Source: CAYGHG01 sp964349515
Lineage (GTDB): Bacteria > Oederibacteriota > PGYV01 > CAYGHG01
Direction of reading: 5' to 3'
Assembly (NCBI GenBank): GCA_964349515.1
Contig: CAYGHG010000008.1
Location: 1-39,335, forward strand
DNA: 39,335 bases
Translations under genes and position numbers: made by a program
The notes under the pieces: model-generated
The model's database searches: none
Told to the model about the DNA's origin: nothing
What the model saw: only the letters and a program-made list of their open reading frames with translations
In this document: one piece after another, positions 16,136 to 24,600 of the stretch
How positions within the stretch are numbered: the stretch's first letter is position 1
Layout of the letters: every line of letters begins with the position of its first letter

Positions 16136-16238
16136 TTAATCCTCCTGGTATATACCGGAATGATACAGGGCGTGTGTTTTTTTTCGGTTAAGTTTGTTTA
16201 TATTTATTAGTAATAGTGACAGCACTGTAATTAACACT

Positions 16239-16285
16239 AAATTAATATACTTAAAACCAAATTAATACGCCTGACACCGTATAAT
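16239..16285 (+). promoter_or_regulatory. Promoter of the PHP-glycosyltransferase gene with direct-repeat element
   Basis: A perfect -10 TATAAT lies at 16280-16285 but no good -35 box precedes it. Instead a direct repeat AAATTAATA occurs at 16239-16247 and 16259-16267, 20 bases apart (about two helix turns), ending close to where -35 should be. This suggests activator-dependent transcription. The spacer is shared with the divergent seven-gene operon, for which I found no convincing promoter boxes. Confidence 0.45.
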
Positions 16286-16310
16286 CCTGTTAAAACTATA
16301 AGGAGGCTAT

Positions 16311-18725
16311 ATGAAAAGAGCCGACCTGCACCTGCACTCAAAGTACTCTGACAGGCCTTCCGAATGGTTCCTTCAGAAACTTGGCACCGCCGAATCATAT
16401 ACAGACCCTGAAACCGCGCTGCAAAAGGCACTGGACGCCGGGATGGATTTTGTAACCGTAACCGACCACAACTGCATGGCCGCTTCGGCAGAGCTCAAGA
16501 AAAAACACCCGTCTGTTGTAATACCCGGCACAGAGCTCACCACTTACTTCCCCGAAGACGGCTGCAAAATCCACCTGCTGCTTTACGGGATAACTCAGGC
16601 GCAGTTCAAAGAGGCAGACGCACGCAGGGACGACATATACAGCCTGAGGGAATTTGTGGTTGAAAATAATATAGCTCACTCTGTGGCGCATGCCGCCTAT
16701 TCAATAAACAACAAACTGTCAGTATCACACCTCGAGAAGCTGATTCTCCTTTTTAATGTATTTGAGACCATAAACGGCGCCAGGGACTCTGCAAGCAACG
16801 CAGCCTGGGAAAACGCCTTAAAAAGCCTGACAGAGGAAAAAATTTCCGAGCTTTACAACCGCCACAAAATCCTTCCGTTTTCCACAAACCCTCAGATTAA
16901 AGGCTTCACAGGAGGTTCAGATGACCACGCCGGCATCTTTATGGGTAAAACCTGGACAGAAGCCGACGCTTCAACCGCAGAGGGCTTTATAGATATGATA
17001 CGTTCAAGGGAAACAAGGGCGGCCGGGAGGCATAATTCATACCACTCCTTCGTGTTTGCGATCTATAAAATCGCTTATGACTTTTCACAGCGCAAAAACA
17101 CCGGCACTTCAAAGAGCCTGCTCAGCCAGCTTACTGAGTTTATTTTTAACAAGGAAAAACTGGGGGTCGCAGACAGGATGAAAGTAAGCCATTTCCGGAA
17201 AAACGCCAAAGCCAACGGCAGCAGGATTAACCTCCTTCTTGCCGAGCTTGTCGAGGAAATTCACAACCTTGAATCAAAAGATCTTGATGCGAAATTTGAC
17301 CTTGTTTATGATAAAATCGCGCTTATCGCAGATGAGTTTACCTGCATGCTTTTTCAGTCATTTGAAAAAGACCTTTCTTCCGGAAACGTCACAGGGATAA
17401 TCAAATCCGTCAGTTCTTCAATCCCAGGCGTATTCATTTCGCTCCCCTTCTTCTCCGCACTTACACATTTTTACAGCAGCAGGGCTCTGATAAACAAGCT
17501 GAAGAATGATTTTGGAAACGGTTCTGATACCGAGCACAAAAGGGTGCTGTGGTTTACCGATACCCTCACAGACTTGAACGGCGTTTCAGGGACCCTGAGA
17601 AACCTCGCATCTGCTTCCTCTAAAATGGGCAGGGACCTCTTCCTTGTAACCTGCGCCGGGAAACCGGATTCCTCCCCGGAGAGTTTGCCTGAAAATTCAA
17701 TAATACTGCCTCACACTCATTCATTCAAGCTGCCCAACTACGAAAACTATACCCTTAACATCCCCTCAATCCTTCGCTCCATAAAGACAATAAACGATTT
17801 CAGGCCGGACGAAATATATATTTCCACACCCGGGCCGGTCGGCCTGACAGGGCTCCTCTTCGCAAAGGTCCTTAACCTAAAATGCACCGGCGTATTTCAT
17901 ACAGACTTCACGGGCCAGATAAAAGACATAATCAACGATGAATCAGCCGCCGCCCTTGCAGAATCCGGGCTGCGCTGGTTCTATTCTTCAATGAACGAAA
18001 TACATGTGCCGACAAGGGAGTACATCTCCATATTAAAAGACAGGGACTACGCTTCCGGCAAAATGAAGGTATTCAAGCGAGGGATAGACTCCTCCCTGTT
18101 TTCAAGAAAACCGGAAGGCCGTGTATACATGGAGAAAAACTTCGGCCTGAAGCCGGGGCCTGTCTTGATATACACCGGAAGAGTCTCAAAGGATAAAAAC
18201 GTGGACTTTCTCAGGGAGGTTTTTTTATCCGTAGCCGCGCAGGTTCCTGACGCCTCCCTGATAATAGCCGGAGACGGCCCTTATCTTGAATCATACAAAA
18301 ATACATTCCCTGATGACTGCAGGGTTATTTTTACAGGCAGGCAAAAATACGAAAACATGCCGCTGATTTATTCCGCTTCGGACATACTTCTTTTCCCAAG
18401 CAACACTGATACGTTCGGGATGTCCGTGCTCGAGGCACAGTCGTGCTGTGTTCCCGCCGTAGTGTCGGATATCGGCGGCCCTCAAGAAATCATTTTTAAC
18501 CTTAAAACCGGCATAGTCGCCGGGGCAAACGACAAAGAGGACTGGGTAAGCAAAACAATACAGTTTATCAGAACAAAGCAGTCAAACCCTCAGAGGTTTT
18601 CAGACTTTATGGAATGTTCCAGGCAGAATGCTGTTCTCAACTACGACTGGAAAAGCGTGGTTAATTCAATAACATCTCATAATACCCCGGCCGCAGCCAA
18701 AATAAAGACGCCTGCATTCTGTTGA
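16311..18725 (+). CDS. PHP domain - GT4 glycosyltransferase fusion
   Basis: This 804-residue protein has an N-terminal PHP phosphoesterase domain (1-230) with all metal motifs: DLHLHS (5-10), DHN (52-54), Glu75, HSVAH (123-127) and GGSDDHAG (201-208). A helical linker (about 240-400) leads to a GT-B glycosyltransferase of family 4 (about 408-790): N-lobe RVLWFTDTLTDLNGVS, C-lobe YTGRVSKDKN (621-630), GDGPYLE, and TDTFGMSVLEAQ (699-710) as the donor-binding E-x7-E-type motif with Asp700 in the first place. Start ATG with AAGGAGG 4 bases upstream. It ends 9 bases from convergent pyrG. Probably makes a glycolipid or polysaccharide and trims a phosphorylated intermediate; substrate unknown. Confidence 0.88.
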   Translation: MKRADLHLHSKYSDRPSEWFLQKLGTAESYTDPETALQKALDAGMDFVTVTDHNCMAASAELKKKHPSVVIPGTELTTYFPEDGCKIHLLLYGITQAQFKEADARRDDIYSLREFVVENNIAHSVAHAAYSINNKLSVSHLEKLILLFNVFETINGARDSASNAAWENALKSLTEEKISELYNRHKILPFSTNPQIKGFTGGSDDHAGIFMGKTWTEADASTAEGFIDMIRSRETRAAGRHNSYHSFVFAIYKIAYDFSQRKNTGTSKSLLSQLTEFIFNKEKLGVADRMKVSHFRKNAKANGSRINLLLAELVEEIHNLESKDLDAKFDLVYDKIALIADEFTCMLFQSFEKDLSSGNVTGIIKSVSSSIPGVFISLPFFSALTHFYSSRALINKLKNDFGNGSDTEHKRVLWFTDTLTDLNGVSGTLRNLASASSKMGRDLFLVTCAGKPDSSPESLPENSIILPHTHSFKLPNYENYTLNIPSILRSIKTINDFRPDEIYISTPGPVGLTGLLFAKVLNLKCTGVFHTDFTGQIKDIINDESAAALAESGLRWFYSSMNEIHVPTREYISILKDRDYASGKMKVFKRGIDSSLFSRKPEGRVYMEKNFGLKPGPVLIYTGRVSKDKNVDFLREVFLSVAAQVPDASLIIAGDGPYLESYKNTFPDDCRVIFTGRQKYENMPLIYSASDILLFPSNTDTFGMSVLEAQSCCVPAVVSDIGGPQEIIFNLKTGIVAGANDKEDWVSKTIQFIRTKQSNPQRFSDFMECSRQNAVLNYDWKSVVNSITSHNTPAAAKIKTPAFC

Positions 18726-18734
18726 AAATATGCC

Positions 18735-20339
18735 TCAACGGCCGGTAATTGACGCTTTGATGAAATCCCTGAACAGCGGGTGAGCAGTCCTCGGCCTTGA
18801 CTTGAATTCCGGATGGAACTGGCATGCCACGAACCACGGGTGTTTTGGTATTTCTATCATTTCAACAAGCACTCCATTTGGCGACAGGCCGCTAAAAACA
18901 AAACCTTTTTTCTCAAACTCCGCCCTGTATATGTTGTTAAATTCATAACGGTGCCTGTGGCGCTCAAAAATCACCCTTTCACCGTAAGCTTTTATTGCCT
19001 TTGTCCCCGCTTTAAGCGAGCAAGGATAAGCACCGAGCCTCATTGTCCCGCCCATATTTTTTACATTTTTCTGCTCTTCAAGAAGCGCAATTACCGGGTA
19101 CGGGGTATCTTTCTCAAACTCCGCAGAATTCGCAGCCTTATATTTCAGGACATTTCTCGCGAACTCAATAACCGCAGACTGCATTCCGAGGCATATCCCG
19201 AAAAACGGTATTTTTTTCTCTCTCGCGTACTGGATGGCCTTTATTTTGCCCTCAATACCGCGCATCCCGAACCCTCCCGGCACCAGAATACCCGACACAC
19301 CTTTAAACAGCACTGCGGGTTTTACCCCCTTTTCCAGGCTCTCCGAGTCAACCCATTGTATGTCCACCCCGGCGTTATTAGCTATGCCGCCGTGGAGGAT
19401 TGCTTCCTTTATGGATTTATAGGCATCCTGCACTTCTATGTATTTCCCCACCACCGCTATCTTTACGCGCGTTTTCGGTTTCTTAATTCTCTTCACTATT
19501 GCATTCCACTTTGACATGTCTGATTTTTTCGCTTTCAATTTCAACTTTTTAACTATCAAATCATCCAGCCCTTGTTCCTTGAATACTTTCGGAACTTCAT
19601 AGATGGTAGGCACGTCTATCGCCTCTATTACGGCTTCAGGCGCTACATTGCAAAACAGGGATATTTTGTCTTTCTCTCCTTTTGATATTCTTTGTTCGGT
19701 CCTGCAAAGAAGTATGTCAGGCTGTATTCCGAGTGACAAAAGCGTGCTGACGCTGTGCTGTGTGGGTTTTGTCTTTATCTCGCCCGCAGCTTTTATATAA
19801 GGAATGAGTGTAAGATGCATGTAAAGTACATTTTCCGCGCCTACGTCTGTTTTCATCTGGCGTATGGCCTCAAGAAAAGGCAGCCCTTCTATGTCTCCGA
19901 CAGTGCCGCCAAGCTCTATAATGGTAACATCAACATTAGTATCCGCATTAACGGCTTTCATATGGCTTTTTATTTCATTGGTTATATGGGGTACGACCTG
20001 GACTGTTTTTCCGAGGTATTCGCCTTTTCTTTCCTTTCTTATTACTTCGCCGTAAACCTTGCCTGTTGTGACGTTGTTGAGGGCTGTTAGTTTTGAAGAT
20101 GTGAAGCGCTCATAATGCCCGAGGTCAAGGTCTGTTTCTGCGCCGTCCTCGGTAACGTACACTTCGCCGTGCTGAAAAGGGCTCATTGTTCCGGGGTCAA
20201 CATTGATGTAGGGGTCAAACTTCTGCATGGTAACCCTTATTCCCCGGGCTTCCAGAAGCGTTCCCACGGAAGATGCGGCAATTCCTTTTCCCAACGATGA
20301 AACAACCCCGCCTGTAACAAAAATATACTTCTTACCCAT
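18735..20339 (-). CDS. pyrG: CTP synthase
   Basis: This 534-residue enzyme makes CTP from UTP, ATP and glutamine. The synthase half starts KYIFVTGGVVSSLGKG and includes FDPYINVDPGTMSPFQHGEV and ELGGTVGDIE. The glutaminase half has VPGGFG, the nucleophile Cys383 in FGICLGMQ, and His509 and Glu511 in QFHPEF. I chose the ATG at 20339-20337 because AGAGGTG lies 5 bases upstream and the protein then begins as other PyrG proteins do; the frame is open 10 codons further. It faces the PHP-glycosyltransferase gene tail to tail. Confidence 0.97.
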   Translation of the reverse strand: MGKKYIFVTGGVVSSLGKGIAASSVGTLLEARGIRVTMQKFDPYINVDPGTMSPFQHGEVYVTEDGAETDLDLGHYERFTSSKLTALNNVTTGKVYGEVIRKERKGEYLGKTVQVVPHITNEIKSHMKAVNADTNVDVTIIELGGTVGDIEGLPFLEAIRQMKTDVGAENVLYMHLTLIPYIKAAGEIKTKPTQHSVSTLLSLGIQPDILLCRTEQRISKGEKDKISLFCNVAPEAVIEAIDVPTIYEVPKVFKEQGLDDLIVKKLKLKAKKSDMSKWNAIVKRIKKPKTRVKIAVVGKYIEVQDAYKSIKEAILHGGIANNAGVDIQWVDSESLEKGVKPAVLFKGVSGILVPGGFGMRGIEGKIKAIQYAREKKIPFFGICLGMQSAVIEFARNVLKYKAANSAEFEKDTPYPVIALLEEQKNVKNMGGTMRLGAYPCSLKAGTKAIKAYGERVIFERHRHRYEFNNIYRAEFEKKGFVFSGLSPNGVLVEMIEIPKHPWFVACQFHPEFKSRPRTAHPLFRDFIKASITGR

Positions 20340-20398
20340 AAATACACCTCTCTTGTGCGGTTGATTCAAGAAAAGCCGACGATTTTCCTGTTGAGAAT

Positions 20399-20429
20399 AT
20401 TATATTACGCTGATTTAAATATTTGTCAA
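20399..20429 (-). promoter_or_regulatory. pyrG promoter
   Basis: On the minus strand a perfect TTGACA (20429-20424), then either TAATAT (20407-20402) at 16 bases or TATAAT (20404-20399) at 19 bases. It lies about 60-90 bases before the chosen pyrG start. The leader shows no clear attenuator. Confidence 0.6.
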
Positions 20430-20759
20430 ATGAATAAAAGAGTAAGTAGAAATTAACAAAGCCAAAAGACAGGAGACAAAAGTTAAAACAACACAAGTCT
20501 TGACTTCTGTCTTATTGACTTCTGTCTTATTGACTTCTGTCTTATTGACTTNNNNNNNNNNNNNNNNNNNNNNNNNNNNNNNNNNNNNNNNNNNNNNNNN
20601 NNNNNNNNNNNNNNNNNNNNNNNNNNNNNNNNNNNNNNNNNNNNNNNNNNNCTGTCTTATTGGCTTCTGTCTTATTAACTTCTGTCTTATTGGCTTCTGT
20701 CTTATTAACTTCTGTCTTATTGGCTTCTGTCTTATTGGCTTCTGTCTTTATAACTTTTC
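20430..20759. repeat. 15-bp tandem repeat array between the PorV-like gene and pyrG, with 100-N gap
   Basis: After about 65 bases of A-rich sequence, the unit GACTTCTGTCTTATT runs from about 20501 to 20750, directly downstream of the PorV-like stop. Left of the gap three units carry GAC. Right of it units alternate GGC and AAC for several rounds, so the higher-order period there is 30 bp. There are no unique spacers. No gene is seen in this 330-base stretch, and the gap flanks join in phase. Confidence 0.9.
20552..20651. other. Assembly gap (100 N)
   Basis: Exactly 100 N inside the 15-bp array. The left flank ends GACTT and the right starts CTGTCTTATT, which is the unbroken unit order. Confidence 0.97.
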
Positions 20760-21662
20760 TTACTTAAAGCTATACCCCGCCGTCACCCTGTGCGTCAAGC
20801 CCAGATCCCCGTACGGCACCAGCGCGTAGTCAAAAATTATCCCCGACACCCTGACGCCTGTCCCGAAAGAAAACCCTGAAATCATGTCATAGGGGCTGCC
20901 CCAGGAGCGCATCCTGTAGCCCGCCCTGACAAAGAGGAAGGATTCATAAGAATACTCGGCGCCGGCGGCAAATACAGTCTCGTCATTAATAACATGCTTT
21001 AAATCACCTGTTACAAGCAGCGCGTGCTGTTGTGCGAGTTGAATTGTCCCCGATGCACCGCCGCGCAGAGTAAGCGGGAAACCGTAACCTTCCGCGAAAC
21101 CTATGTTGTTAACAGATGCTCCGAACTTCATATCGTTTATTTCATATACCGCTCCGATATCAACGGCGCCCGTGCCCTTCATCGTATTGCCTGTCGCGTT
21201 TCCCATCGCTTTTGCCGTAAAACCCGCTGACAGGAAATCAAACAGATTTACCGCGTAACTCACCCCTATTGCCAGCTCAAAAGAGCTTATTATTTCATTC
21301 ATCAATGCGCCGTAATCATCCCTGGTCTCAAAGTCTCCCCATTTGACATACATAAGCTGGAGCGAGGTAAACCCACCTCCAACCGGAGACGCCGAAAAAA
21401 TATTCTGATACGCGGTGTCACCGAACCATTTCCCCATTGTTACAGAGGCTTCAGAACTATTTACCCCGGCTATCACCGCGGGATTTGCAAAAGCACCCGG
21501 ATTCGGGCCTTTTAGAGATGTTACCGCGTCGCCAAGTGCTGCCGAGCGCGCATCAGGGGCAATATCAAGAAACGAATATATGATTGAAGAATTGTATACC
21601 GCAAAAGCAGCCGAAGGAGCAATCAAAAATACCAGAACCGCATAAATATATTTTTTCATCAT
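20760..21662 (-). CDS. PorV/PorQ-like outer-membrane beta-barrel protein
   Basis: This 300-residue protein has a signal peptide (MMKKYIYAVLVFLIAPSAAFA, cleavage near residue 21) and then FLDIAPDARSAALGDAVTS, the hallmark opening of the PorV/PorQ family. NPG and ANPA follow, then alternating beta-strands, ending in an aromatic-basic strand (TAGYSFK). In Bacteroidetes, PorV shuttles type IX substrates in the outer membrane. Its ATG shares one base with the TAA stop of the giant surface-protein gene (TAATG), and that protein has a type IX-like C-terminal domain, so it is a likely dedicated carrier. A second ATG follows at once (21659). No other secretion genes are in view. Confidence 0.82.
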   Translation of the reverse strand: MMKKYIYAVLVFLIAPSAAFAVYNSSIIYSFLDIAPDARSAALGDAVTSLKGPNPGAFANPAVIAGVNSSEASVTMGKWFGDTAYQNIFSASPVGGGFTSLQLMYVKWGDFETRDDYGALMNEIISSFELAIGVSYAVNLFDFLSAGFTAKAMGNATGNTMKGTGAVDIGAVYEINDMKFGASVNNIGFAEGYGFPLTLRGGASGTIQLAQQHALLVTGDLKHVINDETVFAAGAEYSYESFLFVRAGYRMRSWGSPYDMISGFSFGTGVRVSGIIFDYALVPYGDLGLTHRVTAGYSFK

Positions 21663-24600
21663 TACCTGCCTGTAACCAGAAATTTCACGGGTTTTCTGAC
21701 TAGTGCCCGCGATGTATTTTCCTGCCTGATAACGCAGAAGTATGTGCCCGGCGCGAACCTGCCGACATCAAACTGGGCCTTGTTAACTATTCCCTGATAT
21801 GCATAAAGGCCTTGAACCGCAACATCCATACCCGCCGCATTATAGATTATTATCTTTACGTCCGAATCAACGTTTACACCGAATGCTATGTTTACCTTAT
21901 CCCTCGCAGGCTGCGGATAAACATAGGCAAAATTGTCGCCATAATATTCCAAAGCAGGTATGGCAGTGGGTGTCATAGCATATAACGGCTCCAAAGGAGT
22001 GTTTGTAGCTGTCGGAGTGATAGTAATGGTCATTGACAAAGTTAGTGTCGGTGTTGGTGTCGCAGTCGGCGGCGTGCCTGTTACTGTCGCTGTTACCGTC
22101 NNNNNNNNNNNNNNNNNNNNNNNNNNNNNNNNNNNNNNNNNNNNNNNNNNNNNNNNNNNNNNNNNNNNNNNNNNNNNNNNNNNNNNNNNNNNNNNNNNNN
22201 GGGGTTGGTGTCACAGTAAGCGTCAGCGTTATTGTTGCCGTTAGTGTCGGTGTTGGCGTCACAGTCGGCGGCGTGCCTGTTACTGTCGCTGTTACCGTCG
22301 GTGTTGATGTCGCAGTCGGCGGCGTGCCTGTTACTGTCGCTGTTACCGTCGGGGTTGGTGTCACAGTAAGCGTCAGCGTTATTGTTGCCGTTAGTGTCGG
22401 TGTTGCCGTCGCAGTCGGCGGTGTCCCTGTTATTGTTGCCGTCACCGTAGGCGTCGCCGTTGCCGTCGGAGGCGTTCCTGTTATTGTCGCTGTTACCGTC
22501 GGTGTTGGTGTCGCAGTAAACGTCAGCGTTATTGTCGCCGTCTCCGTAGGCGTCGCCGTCACCGTCGGAGGTGTCCCTGTTATTGTTGCCGTCACCGTAG
22601 GCGTTACTGTCGCAGTCGGCGGTGTGCCGGTAACTGTCGGTGTTACTGTCTGCGTTTCCGTAGCCGTCGGAGGCGTGCCTGTTATTGTTGCAGTTACGGT
22701 AGATGTTACTGTTTCCGTCGGAGGCGTGCCGGTTATCGTCGCCGTCGCCGTCGGTGTATCTGTATGGCTCATAACATTAGTGATAGTCAAAGTAGCGGTA
22801 AACACCGGTGTTATTGTATGCGTAGGGGTTGCTATGTCCGGCGGCGAACGCCATACGTCAGCGCTCGCGGGCCCTCCCAAATAACCGGCAATTGCCCACA
22901 GCCTGTTATTAAAAACCGCGCCTGAATGGCCGGCGCGAGGCGCGAACTCGGCAGCGTATGTAGCCGCGCTCCAGGAAGAACCGTCTTCAGTATACCAAAC
23001 GTCATTTAAAGGCATATAGGAGGCCATATCAAACCCGCCAATCATCCACAAACGCCCTCCGTAAGAAATCAAAGTGTTTGCGTATCTCGGGCTGTAAGGG
23101 GCAGGCGCGGCCTGCGTCCAGTTGATGCCGTCCTCTGTAAACCACAGGTCATTGTACCCTGTTGACGCATTAAACCCGTTTGCAACCCATATTTTCCCGT
23201 TGTGAACCGCGGCCGACATGCCCATCCTCGGCCCAAACGGAATCGCAGAAGTTACAATTGACCAGTTTATGCCGTCGGCTGAATGCCATACGTCGGACAT
23301 CGTATTCCCCATGAAATCACTGCCGCCAATCACCCATATCTTACCGTCATAAACAACAGAAGAATGCCAGTATCTTGGCGGAAACGCGGCTGAAGCGGTT
23401 TCCAGACTCCAGTTTATCCCGTCAAATGAAGACCATACGTCATTAAGCAGTGAATAGCTAATATCCCCGCCGCCTATCAAAACCATTTTTCCGCCGAATA
23501 CAACGCAGGTACTGAAAAACCTTTCGCTGAACGGCGGATTTGACGATACAAGGCTCCAGTTTTCGCCGTCAGGAGAACTCCAGACGTCATTTACCGGCCC
23601 GTACGAAGCGTCATTATATCCGCCTATTACCCACATCCTGCCGTCAAACACCGCGCCTGCATGGCCGTATATCTGCCCAAATCCCGCAGCGCCTGCTGCA
23701 AGCTGCCAGGTCATACCCGTGCCCGGCAGCATTGTGGCGGAAGCTGTGGCCGTAACGGTAGGCGTCACAGTCGCCGTAGGCGGGGTTCCGGTTATTGTTG
23801 ACGTAACTGTATATGTGGATGTTGCCGTAGGCGGAGTGCCTGTAATTGTCGGGGTAACACTTTCAGTAGCTGTAGGAGTACCTGTAAGAGTCGAAGTAGC
23901 GGCAGCCGTGGGCGTATGAGTAGCCGTAGGATAAATGAGCGTTACGTCGTCAACATACCATCCCCTGAAATCATTGGCAATATCATCAACCGTGTCAAAT
24001 TCAAACCTTAACACTACATTCTGGCCCGCGTAAGCGCCGAGGTTAATTGTAACTGTCCTCCATGTATTTTCAGGGCCGGTTGAATTAAAAACCTGAATCC
24101 AGGAGACACCGCCGTTCACAGATACATAGACGCGCCTGTTATCAAAACCCAAATAATTTTCGGTCTGCTCCCAGCTTGAAAAGGACAAAATAGCCCCCGG
24201 AGGAATATTAGCATACAGGGGGCTTATAAGCGAGCCGCTGTTAGCCGCGCCTGTATTATATGTAAGCGTGGCGTCAATCCCGTAATACCACGCCGTACCG
24301 TTATAGTTGGGTTTGCCTGCGGGCGCTGCAGCATCCGGCAAAGCGTGCCAAAGGCCTGTCGCCGCCCATACGCCTGTCGGAGTCTGCGTGGGTATCATGG
24401 TATGAGTCCGCGTCACAGAGGGCGTGGAAGTCACGGTCAGACTCTGCGTGACAGTCGCGGTCGCAGTCGCGGTGGATGTTTCAGTCACTGTCAGAGTCAC
24501 CGTAAATGTACCCGTGGCTGTATAGTCCGGCGTTTCCGTGTTGGTCGGCGTGACCGTAAAAGTCAGCGTAGGCGTATCTGTCTGCGTTACCGTATATGTT

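Noticed and set aside
18721..18740. Two-way terminator between the PHP-glycosyltransferase and pyrG genes
   Set aside because: Only a 5-bp GTTGA/TCAAC stem overlapping both stop codons is seen; too weak to call.
20340..20369. pyrG start 10 codons upstream
   Set aside because: No ribosome site precedes it, while the ATG at 20339 has AGAGGTG at 5 bases and gives the family-typical N-terminus.
20500..20750. CRISPR array
   Set aside because: Units of 15 bp run head to tail with no unique spacers and no cas genes nearby.
21897..22100. C-terminal tail of the giant protein in the frame as written across the N gap
   Set aside because: It is low-sense sequence rich in His, Cys and Asn and results only from the arbitrary 100-N length; the other frame encodes a real sorting domain.
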